Shown piece by piece: positions 33,023-39,399 of a stretch of DNA of 39,399 nt. The stretch's first letter is position 1; every line of letters begins with the position of its first letter. Source of the stretch: CAWKAO01 sp963847665 (GTDB taxonomy: Bacteria > Actinomycetota > Humimicrobiia > Humimicrobiales > Humimicrobiaceae); contig CAWKAO010000004.1 in NCBI GenBank assembly GCA_963847665.1, forward strand, positions 1-39,399. The letters are read 5' to 3'. Position numbers and translations under genes: made by a program. A model generated the notes under the pieces. That model did not search any database. It was given only the letters and a program-made list of their open reading frames with translations, and was not told where the DNA came from.

Positions 33023-34216
33023 ATGGTAGAAATTAAATCTGAAGGATTTGATAAAAAATCTGCAAGATACATCACTGCAATGAATAATGAAAAGCCTGAC
33101 AGAGTCCCTATCAGGCTTTTTGCAGCAGAGTTCATAGCAAAATATGCAGGATTTACAGTACAGGAAGTTACTCATGAGTATTCCAAGGCATTTGAAGCTA
33201 CAAAAAAGTGTGCGAAGGATTTCAGGTGGGATGCGACCATTGCGAATACTGTTTTTGTGTGGACTGGATTTGTGGATCATTTCGGACAAAAATATTACAG
33301 GATCCCCGGCATAGACCTGCCCTCTGACATGAATTTTCAGTATATCGAACCTCCTGATGAGGAAAATGCATATATGAAAGAAGATGAATATGACGACCTG
33401 ATTGAGAGCCCGATGGAATTCCTGTTAAATATCTGGCTGCCGAGGATCTCAAGATTTGCAGTCCCTATGGGCGAGCCTAACACTGCAAGAAACAATCTTG
33501 CATGGTTAAAGGGTGGAATGGCGATGATGGAATACCTTGCAGAATTTGGAAAAGCAACAGGAGAAATAATGAATGAGACGGGATGTGCTCCTGCAATATT
33601 TGGTGCATTTAAAGCTCCTTTTGACATACTTGGCGATAAGCTTCGCGGATTCAGACAGGTCTCCGCAGATGTCTACCGGTTTCCTGAAAAGGTCCTGGCT
33701 GCAGTAGAAGCAATGACCCCGTATATTTTAGAGGATGCTCTTACAAGTTCAGATCCTTCCAATACTTTTCCCAATGTCATCTGGCTTCATCGTGGGACAT
33801 TGTTTTCTGATGCGATGTACCAGAAGTTTTTCTGGCCCACTTTAAAACATATTATAGAAGAGCTATATAAAGCTGGCCACCAGACTTTATGGTATGGTGA
33901 AGGGGACTGGAGCCGCTGGTATAAGTATACAAAACAGCTCCCTGAAAAAAGTATAATCTACCATGTCGATAAGGAAGATATATTTGAGGCTCACAGACAA
34001 CTTGGCGACAGGTTTGCCATAAGCGGAGGTGTCCCGAATGATATGCTTGCATATGGTTCTCCTGAAGAAGTGATCGATCATTGCAAAAAAATATTTAAAA
34101 CTGTAGGAAAAGATGGAGGATATATCCTTGATGCAGGTGCCATTATCCAGGGAGATGCAAAGGTAGAAAATATCCAGGCTTTAACAGACGCAGCAATACA
34201 GTACGGTATCTATTAA
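33023..34216 (+). CDS. UroD-fold corrinoid/methyl-transfer protein (MtaA/MtbA superfamily)
   Basis: The 397-aa protein follows the uroporphyrinogen-decarboxylase-type barrel used by corrinoid methyltransferases: NEKPDRVPIRLF, PAIFGAFKAPFDILGDKLRG, WPTLKHIIEELYKAGHQTLWYGEGDWS, YHVDKEDIFEAH and AISGGVPNDMLAYGSPEEVIDHCK. The Zn-binding HxCxn C pattern of MtaA is not obvious, and the substrate-binding loops are Trp-rich (WLKGGMAM, VFVWTGF). A gene for the corrinoid protein lies 250 nt downstream. It could demethylate the unknown substrate (MT1-like) or move the methyl group onward (MT2-like). True heme biosynthesis is unlikely. Confidence 0.8.
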   Translation: MVEIKSEGFDKKSARYITAMNNEKPDRVPIRLFAAEFIAKYAGFTVQEVTHEYSKAFEATKKCAKDFRWDATIANTVFVWTGFVDHFGQKYYRIPGIDLPSDMNFQYIEPPDEENAYMKEDEYDDLIESPMEFLLNIWLPRISRFAVPMGEPNTARNNLAWLKGGMAMMEYLAEFGKATGEIMNETGCAPAIFGAFKAPFDILGDKLRGFRQVSADVYRFPEKVLAAVEAMTPYILEDALTSSDPSNTFPNVIWLHRGTLFSDAMYQKFFWPTLKHIIEELYKAGHQTLWYGEGDWSRWYKYTKQLPEKSIIYHVDKEDIFEAHRQLGDRFAISGGVPNDMLAYGSPEEVIDHCKKIFKTVGKDGGYILDAGAIIQGDAKVENIQALTDAAIQYGIY

Positions 34217-34240
34217 TTTTATGAACACAAGGAGACTAAA

Positions 34241-34426
34241 ATGGAAGATAAAAATAAGATAAGCCAGGGGAATATAAAAATAGTGCCAGGTACATTGATA
34301 CCATGGGAGCAGAGGGAAAAGGAATATGGAAAGATCCTTGGCGATAAAGAAATCGTCAAAAAAAACTGGGAGTACCAGGACCTGAGGGCATATAAATTTG
34401 TTTTTTTTGTACTTAATGCTTTTTAA
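34241..34426 (+). CDS. 61-aa protein of unknown function in the corrinoid cluster
   Basis: The product begins MEDKNKISQGNIKIVPGTLI and continues PWEQREKEYGKILGDKEIVKKNWEYQDLRAY, ending in hydrophobic FVFFVLNAF. A good ribosome site (AAGGAG) and a location between the UroD-like and corrinoid genes support translation. I recognise no family. It may be a truncated copy of a larger protein, since it stops in a hydrophobic run. Confidence 0.6.
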   Translation: MEDKNKISQGNIKIVPGTLIPWEQREKEYGKILGDKEIVKKNWEYQDLRAYKFVFFVLNAF

Positions 34427-34463
34427 TTCAATATTATTCTAGTTTATTAAGGAGTTATTTATT

Positions 34464-35096
34464 ATGGCAGCAAACGGTAGATTATTTGCAGCTCTTGTCA
34501 GCCTGGACGAAAAAAACCTTTACAGGATCCTGGAAGATAAAATCAGAGAAAATGTCCCGGGAAAAGAGATTTTGGAAGAACTACAGAATGCTATGGGTGA
34601 GATCGGTAAAAAGTTTGAAAGAGAGGAGCTTTTTGTGCCGGAGCTTATTTTTTCAGGCATCATTATGAAAAATGCGATGAAGACATTAAAGCCTGTTCTT
34701 AAAAATGAGGATATAAAGATCAAGGGGAAAGTGCTTATCGGAACGGTCTACGGAGATATTCATGATATAGGCAAGGATCTTGTAAAGGAAATACTTGAGG
34801 ATTCCGGATATGAGGTCGTCGATATGGGTACAAACGTTGAACCACAAAAATTTATTGATGCAGTCATCTCAGGTGATTCTAAATTATTAGGACTAAGCTG
34901 TCTATTGACTGCTTCATTTGATTCTATAAAAAAAACTATTGATGCTATAAAAGAAGCCGGATTGAGGGATAAGATAACGATAATGATCGGTGGAGCTCCT
35001 ACCAGTGAAATGGTAAAGGAACAGACTGGTGCCGATTATTATGGAAAAGATGCTTTTTCTGCTGTAAAAATTGCAGAAATGGTTTATAGTCTATAA
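34464..35096 (+). CDS. Corrinoid protein (MtbC/MttC/MtaC-like)
   Basis: A four-helix cap (residues 1-85, LEELQNAMGEIGKKFEREELFVPELI) precedes a B12-binding Rossmann domain. The DxHxxG signature is D98, H100, G103 in GTVYGDIHDIGKDLV, where the His replaces the lower ligand of cobalamin. GLSCLLTASFDSIKKTIDAI and IMIGGAPTSE complete the fold. It carries the methyl group between methyltransferases. The 210-aa size is typical. AAGGAG precedes the ATG. No substrate-specific MtbB/MttB and no reductive activator (RamA/RACE) is in the window. Confidence 0.95.
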   Translation: MAANGRLFAALVSLDEKNLYRILEDKIRENVPGKEILEELQNAMGEIGKKFEREELFVPELIFSGIIMKNAMKTLKPVLKNEDIKIKGKVLIGTVYGDIHDIGKDLVKEILEDSGYEVVDMGTNVEPQKFIDAVISGDSKLLGLSCLLTASFDSIKKTIDAIKEAGLRDKITIMIGGAPTSEMVKEQTGADYYGKDAFSAVKIAEMVYSL

Positions 35097-35158
35097 CTAA
35101 ATTATTTATTCATTTGATCTGACCCGTTCTGGTCAGAAAAAAAAGGAGCATGATTTAG

Positions 35159-36397
35159 ATGGCAGACAGAGGGTTTAAGATCTACTCATACCGCTGGATC
35201 ATCCTGGCTGTATTTATGCTTGTGAATATAGCTATCCAGATAATGTGGATCTGTTTTGCTCCAATAACAGGTCCGGCTGCACAGTTTTTTGGAGTGTCAG
35301 ATCTAAGGATCGGGCTCCTTGCAATGATCTTCATGATAGTCTATATACCTTTATCAATTCCTGTCTCATGGATGATAGACACACTTGGATACAAAAAATC
35401 TGTAAGCATAGGAGTGGGCATAATGGCTGTTTTTGGCCTGCTGCGCGGAGTATTTGCAGCAAATTATACTATTGTCCTGCTTACTACAATTGCAATTGCC
35501 GTATCACAGCCTTTTATGATGAATTCAATAAGCACTGTTGCAGCCAAGTGGTTTCCTATTGAAGAGCGGGCAACAGCTTCAGGTCTTGCACTTGTGGCAA
35601 ATTTTCTTGGAATAGCTATCGGCCAGGTCCTTTCGCCGGTTCTTTTTTTGCGCTTCGGAATAATGAGTATGCTGCTTATTTACGGTGCCGTGGCTGCATT
35701 TAGTGCAATTGTTTTTGTTATCTTTACACGGGAAGCACCGCCCACGCCACCCTGTCTTCCAGGGATGGAGACGAGGGCTCTTATGCTTGACGGATTAAAA
35801 AGTATGCTCAAGATGAAGGATGTATGGATAATGCTTGGATTATTCCTGGTCGGTATGGGTATATTCAATGGTATTTCAACATGGATAGAAAGCATAGTGA
35901 GGCCGAGAGGGTTTTCTATTTCACAGGCCGGTAATCTTGGCGGGGTATTGCTTTTCGGAGGTATAGCCGGAGCAATAATACTGCCGATATTTTCTGATAA
36001 ACTTCACAAACGTAAGATCTTTATGCTTCTTGGAATGGCTTTAAGCATACCAGGAATGATAGGTGTGATATTTGCGAACCAGTACTGGCTTACAATGGTC
36101 TCGATGTTTTTCCTTGGCTTTTTCCTGATAAGCCTTGCACCGGTAGGTTATCAGTATGTCGCTGAGATCACACATCCTGCACCTGAAGGTACATCAAATG
36201 GCTTACTTAACCTTGCCGGCCAGGCATCCGTGGTCTTTATCTATGGGATGGAAGTACTGAAAGGGGCAGATGGTTCATTTAGATCTTCACTGCTTGTCCT
36301 GGTTGGCCTGATGATTGTATGTGTCTTTCTTATCCTGTGGTTCAAAGAGTCAACGATGGTCCAGTCAGGCAAGCTTGCAGAAGAGCTGAAGACTTAA
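35159..36397 (+). CDS. MFS transporter, likely substrate importer of the cluster
   Basis: The 412-aa protein has the hydropathy of a 12-helix major facilitator. The loop after helix 2 has DTLGYKKSVSIG (the D-x-L-G-x-K motif), and helices 7-12 follow a hydrophilic loop (RALMLDGLKSMLKMKD). There are no fused domains. It closes the co-directional cluster and starts with AAAAGGAGC before the ATG. Its relatives import or export small anions and sugars; the substrate is probably the compound processed by the upstream enzymes, by context. Confidence 0.88.
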   Translation: MADRGFKIYSYRWIILAVFMLVNIAIQIMWICFAPITGPAAQFFGVSDLRIGLLAMIFMIVYIPLSIPVSWMIDTLGYKKSVSIGVGIMAVFGLLRGVFAANYTIVLLTTIAIAVSQPFMMNSISTVAAKWFPIEERATASGLALVANFLGIAIGQVLSPVLFLRFGIMSMLLIYGAVAAFSAIVFVIFTREAPPTPPCLPGMETRALMLDGLKSMLKMKDVWIMLGLFLVGMGIFNGISTWIESIVRPRGFSISQAGNLGGVLLFGGIAGAIILPIFSDKLHKRKIFMLLGMALSIPGMIGVIFANQYWLTMVSMFFLGFFLISLAPVGYQYVAEITHPAPEGTSNGLLNLAGQASVVFIYGMEVLKGADGSFRSSLLVLVGLMIVCVFLILWFKESTMVQSGKLAEELKT

Positions 36398-36441
36398 AAT
36401 ATGAGCATTGAAAAATATAAGGATCAGGGCAAGGCAAGCTT

Positions 36442-37746
36442 CTAGATTTTCCCATCAAATGCCAGTATATACAATTCCTGGGATTCATCCGTTCCAAATG
36501 AGCTTATATTCAGGCCTGTTTCAGCAAGAGTAAAATTCCGGTATCCCTGTGCTCCAGAATCAACAAGACCCCAGATATATCCAGTAATAAAATCTGCATA
36601 TATGTAAACACCCTGAAGCACCGGAAGCTCTTTTCCACGGTAGACATAACCCCCCGTTATTGATTCACCAATCGGGTGTTCATATTCATATACAGGAAGT
36701 TCAAGACCACTGGGATCACAACCTGTGGGGGGCTCATAACAATAACTGCCCTCCATGATGTTCCATCCGTAGTTTTTTCCGTTTTGAATAATATCTATTT
36801 CTTCTATTTTGTCCTGTCCTACATCTGCAGCCCATAATTCGCCGGTTAAAGTATCAAAACTGAATCTCCATGGATTACGGAGGCCATAGGCGTATATTTC
36901 TTCCCTGAAACCTTCAGCATTGTCTTTAAAGGGATTATCCTTTGGGATCGAATAAGTGAGCCCTGTCTCATTTTTATCCACATCGATCCTGAGGATCTTA
37001 CCTAACAAGGACCTTAAGTTTTGGGCGTTTTTTTGCGGATCTCCGCCACTTCCACCATCACCAGTTGCAATATACAGGTACCCATCAGGACCAAACGCAA
37101 GCTTTCCTCCATTATGGTTTGGGTATGGCTGGTTAAAGAAAGTATTATCTTTTCACTCCCAGGGTCTGATTTATCCTGATTATTTTTGTCTATTGTGAAC
37201 TGTGAGATGATTGTGCTGCTTCTAGCAGTGTAATTTACAAAAAACTTGCCATTCTCTTTAAAACCAGGATGAAATGCAAGTCCAAGTAGCCCTTTTTCAT
37301 TACTGTTGTCGTCGACCTTATCACTTAAATCCAGAAATAAGCTGGGATCTGAAGCCTGCCCGGTGTTGAAAAAATAGATCTTACCACTTTGCTCGACAAT
37401 GTATATTTGTCCTGAGCCATTTCCAGCATTTTGAAGTTCCAGTGGGCGTTCAAATGATAATCCCGGGAAAGCGTCAGTAAGAATAAATTTGTTTTCAAGT
37501 TTCTGCAGTTCCAGGTCTGGCGTACATTGTTACCAGATTATTTGCTGGTTCAAAATTTTCATTATCTGTTGCAGAAGTTGAATATTCTGGAAAAGACCCA
37601 TTTTTCTGGTCAGTGTGTGTTTCACCAGGAGAGTTATTTGGAAGGGCTTTAGGTTTTTGCTGAACCCGAAAACATGCAGAAAAAAAAATAATTACTAAAA
37701 ATATTAAAAATAATAGGAAATAAGTTGAAATTGTCTGTATTTTCAT
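36442..37746 (-). pseudogene. PQQ-type sugar dehydrogenase (GDH-B/Asd-like) lipoprotein, frameshifted
   Basis: An N-terminal lipoprotein signal (LIFLVIIFFSACF, lipobox FSAC) heads a beta-propeller of the soluble quinoprotein glucose/sorbosone dehydrogenase family. NHNGGKLAFGPDGYLYIATGDGG and ILRIDVDK, then AYGLRNPWRFSFD and GWNIMEGSYCYEP are present. Frame changes near 37500 and 37145 break the protein; the second separates SEKIILS from NQPYPNHNGG. All main motifs survive, so either recent decay or error is possible. It would act outside the cell on aldose sugars if PQQ were supplied. No PQQ synthesis genes are in the window. Confidence 0.8.
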
Positions 37747-37812
37747 GTTAGAAACTTGCTAAACCAAATGAGTTTAATACTAAACAAAACAAAGCGCATT
37801 TTCTAGAAATAT

Positions 37813-38541
37813 TTATATTTCTAATTTTTTTTGAAAGCTTTCCCAGAATCTATTTAAATCATTTAGATAGGTATCTTTACTTTTAAATTCTTCACCGAAC
37901 ACAGCATATATCTTATATTGTTTTATCTGGTTGCCAATGTCCGGAAGATTTTCACATTCTGAACTGTCAATAGCAGTAAAAAAGACTTTTAACTGTCCGA
38001 CTATAGCTCCGAGTTGATGACAGTATATTTTCATGCGTTCTATTCTGTTGCATGACATCATGAAATGTGAGACTCCAGCAGTGGCAGCATCAAGATAGAT
38101 TTTTTGCTGGATATCCGAATCCACATATCCTCCTTCTTCCAGAAAAAACCAGTGTAGGAAAGATCCCCTGTTATAATAGGCAACAACCCGATCTTGGCAC
38201 AGGAATCCAGGATTGAATCCAGAGCCAGTTTGCCCAGCAAGAGGAAATATTAAAACTGCATCAGCTCCGGCTGTCTTTATCTTTAGAAGCAGTTTTTCAT
38301 TATAGTTTCCGGGTTGCTCCAGGCCGATTTTGCGGTGGTCATAGATCACAGGTTTCCCAGAAACAGATTTGATCCTTTTTAAAAGTGTTGTGAAATCTGA
38401 ATCAATTGCACTTTCAGCAAATATCCTGTATCCGATTACGAAGGGAAACGTTGAAGTCAAACTGACTGCTTCTACCATGATTGAATTTTCCTTAGAGTGC
38501 AGATCTATTAGAACCCCGTTTTTTTGCTGAAATAATTCCAT
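37813..38541 (-). CDS. Orotidine-5'-phosphate decarboxylase-like barrel protein
   Basis: The 242-aa product contains KPVIYDHRKIGLEQPGNY followed by IKTAGADAVLIFPLAGQTG, a pattern like the catalytic DxKxxD strand and the FP-Gly loop of OMP decarboxylases. The DHRKIG segment lacks the second Asp of the catalytic pair, so it may act on another substrate. The C-terminal half is lower in similarity. AAAGGAGG gives a strong ribosome site. It precedes the sugar dehydrogenase gene by 66 nt on the same strand and may form an operon with it. Family assignment is tentative. Confidence 0.45.
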   Translation of the reverse strand: MELFQQKNGVLIDLHSKENSIMVEAVSLTSTFPFVIGYRIFAESAIDSDFTTLLKRIKSVSGKPVIYDHRKIGLEQPGNYNEKLLLKIKTAGADAVLIFPLAGQTGSGFNPGFLCQDRVVAYYNRGSFLHWFFLEEGGYVDSDIQQKIYLDAATAGVSHFMMSCNRIERMKIYCHQLGAIVGQLKVFFTAIDSSECENLPDIGNQIKQYKIYAVFGEEFKSKDTYLNDLNRFWESFQKKLEI

Positions 38542-38589
38542 AAGATCCTCCTTTAAAAAATTTTTACAAAAAAATTATAGTTCTTTTTA

Positions 38590-38618
38590 TTGACAAAGTT
38601 AACTTATTTGGATAATTT
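38590..38618 (+). promoter_or_regulatory. Predicted sigma-70 promoter for the DsrE/TusA genes
   Basis: TTGACA (38590-38595), a 17-nt spacer and TAATTT (38613-38618) lie 77 nt before the ATG at 38696. The divergent OMP-decarboxylase-like gene begins at 38541. Confidence 0.6.
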
Positions 38619-38695
38619 AATAGTATAACAATATCAATATATTGCAGTATAATGATTTTTGCAAGTAATAAAGGGAAAAGAAAGGAATTAAAGAA

Positions 38696-39184
38696 ATGGC
38701 CGAAGAAAAAAGAAAGAAACTTTCACTTATAGTGTCCAGTGGGGACATGGATAAGATAATGGCTTCTTTTATCATTGCGACAGGAGCAGCTTCATCCGAT
38801 ATGGATGTAACGATGTTTTTTACATTCTGGGGTTTCCGGGCTATCCAAAAAAATAAGGGAAGCGGAAGAGCTAAGAGCATTATGGGTAAGATGATAGGCT
38901 GGATGGAAAGAGGAGGTCTGGCTAAAGCAAACCCGAGCAAATACAGCATGGGAGGTTTGGGAAGGTGGATGTTCAAGAAGATGATGAGTGCTAAAAAGGT
39001 TCCCAGCCTTGAAGAATTCAGGCAACTGGCCCTGGACCTGGGAGTCAAGATGTATGCTTGCGAGATGACATTGAATGTTATGGAGATACCTAAAGAGAAC
39101 CTTATAGATGAAGTGGTCGATAGTGTGGGAGTAGGTTTCATGATAGAGCAGGCTCAGGAATCAGTGTCTACTATGTTTATTTAA
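38696..39184 (+). CDS. DsrE/DsrF/DrsH-like peroxiredoxin-fold sulfur carrier
   Basis: The 162-aa protein matches the DsrE-like family that pairs with TusA. It has KLSLIVSSGDMDKIMASFIIATGAASSDMDVTMFFTFWG, then LGVKMYACEMTLNVMEIPKENL with the conserved Cys in YACEMT, then a C-terminal GVGFMIEQAQ. The role is sulfur transfer or persulfide trafficking in the cytoplasm, from family knowledge. A ribosome site (AAAGGA) precedes the ATG, and TusA follows 55 nt later. Confidence 0.85.
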   Translation: MAEEKRKKLSLIVSSGDMDKIMASFIIATGAASSDMDVTMFFTFWGFRAIQKNKGSGRAKSIMGKMIGWMERGGLAKANPSKYSMGGLGRWMFKKMMSAKKVPSLEEFRQLALDLGVKMYACEMTLNVMEIPKENLIDEVVDSVGVGFMIEQAQESVSTMFI

Positions 39185-39239
39185 AGCCAGATTATTAAAA
39201 ATATTAAAATTCTTTAAATTTATTATGAAGGAGTTAGAA

Positions 39240-39399
39240 GTGACAGAAGAAGTGAAAACAGAAACAATGAAAATAGATCTAGACCTTGACCTCAGGGGCT
39301 TGCTATGTCCGTTACCAATGGTCAAAGTCAGCCAGAATATAAAAAATGTCCCAGTAGATGGTATAATAAAAGCAGTAGCTACAGATCCAGGAAGTCTTG
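39240..39399 (+). CDS. tusA: TusA/SirA sulfur carrier, truncated by the window edge
   Basis: The visible 53 codons start at GTG 39240, 6 nt after AAGGAG. LDLRGLLCPLPMVKVSQNI holds the CPxP motif with the persulfide-carrying Cys, followed by IKAVATDPGS as the usual strand. TusA proteins pass sulfur from desulfurases to partners such as the DsrE-like protein upstream. An N-terminal charged extension of about 10 residues precedes the fold. The 3' end lies outside the window. Confidence 0.88.
   Translation, partial: MTEEVKTETMKIDLDLDLRGLLCPLPMVKVSQNIKNVPVDGIIKAVATDPGSL

Noticed and set aside
33023..34216. Heme biosynthesis HemE
   Set aside because: It has the same fold, but the gene sits beside a corrinoid protein and lacks other heme genes, and the loops differ from uroporphyrinogen decarboxylase. 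A methyl-transfer role is more likely.
1..39399. CRISPR array, tRNA, rRNA, transposase or integrase
   Set aside because: I found no regularly spaced repeats, no cloverleaf sequence that I recognise and no transposase or recombinase motifs. The direct repeats occur in pairs and are gene ends.

Overview
The window is AT-rich bacterial DNA from an anaerobe, probably Gram-positive-like. The case for anaerobiosis is a corrinoid methyl-transfer module, a rubredoxin-like zinc ribbon, Fe-S flavoenzymes and a DsrE/TusA pair at the right edge. An AmaP-like envelope protein, a SecA2-type ATPase and an ABC-F protein fit a monoderm or an actinobacterial/candidate-phylum lineage, but the sequence does not fix the phylum. 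I saw no rRNA, tRNA, CRISPR array or transposase.

Region 1 (1-8.5 kb) is a damaged, rearranged zone. It holds a broken histidine kinase/response-regulator pair, a broken B12-binding radical SAM gene, a string of very small membrane proteins (YtxH, DUF1328-like and others), a degenerate receiver-domain gene, a lipoprotein, an SDR without its Rossmann start and a serine-hydrolase remnant. A direct repeat of about 150 bp (1924/4670) copies the response-regulator 3' end, a promoter and the first codons of the receiver gene. In the left copy those codons are joined to the radical SAM gene.

Region 2 (8.4-14.5 kb) holds mostly intact genes: a tiny basic protein, a primary-type sigma factor with no ordinary start codon, an RRM protein, RsgA, two methyltransferases under a MarR repressor with two matching 23-bp palindromes, an MGMT-like protein without the catalytic cysteine, and a class II aldolase. 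Duplicated gene 3' ends also occur here (7561/13238 and 13816/14491).

Region 3 (14.6-24.9 kb) holds an ABC-F protein closely followed by a SecA2 with a hydrophobic C-terminus, then an aldo/keto reductase, a rubredoxin-like protein, an AmaP-like protein, a RCK potassium channel, MalQ and RpiB.

Region 4 (24.9-36.4 kb) is the most interesting part. A DeoR-type regulator with a clear promoter heads about ten co-directional genes: an SdhA-like flavoprotein (two frameshifts), its 2Fe-2S partner, a creatininase-family hydrolase, an FGGY kinase, a GlcD-like FAD oxidase, a GlcF-like Fe-S protein, a UroD-family methyltransferase, a 61-aa unknown, a corrinoid protein and an MFS transporter. I read it as an uptake and catabolic operon for an unknown, probably methylated polyol, sugar or sugar-amide-like compound.

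Region 5 (36.4-39.4 kb) holds a frameshifted PQQ-type sugar dehydrogenase lipoprotein and an OMP-decarboxylase-like protein on the minus strand, then DsrE-like and partial TusA genes on the plus strand.
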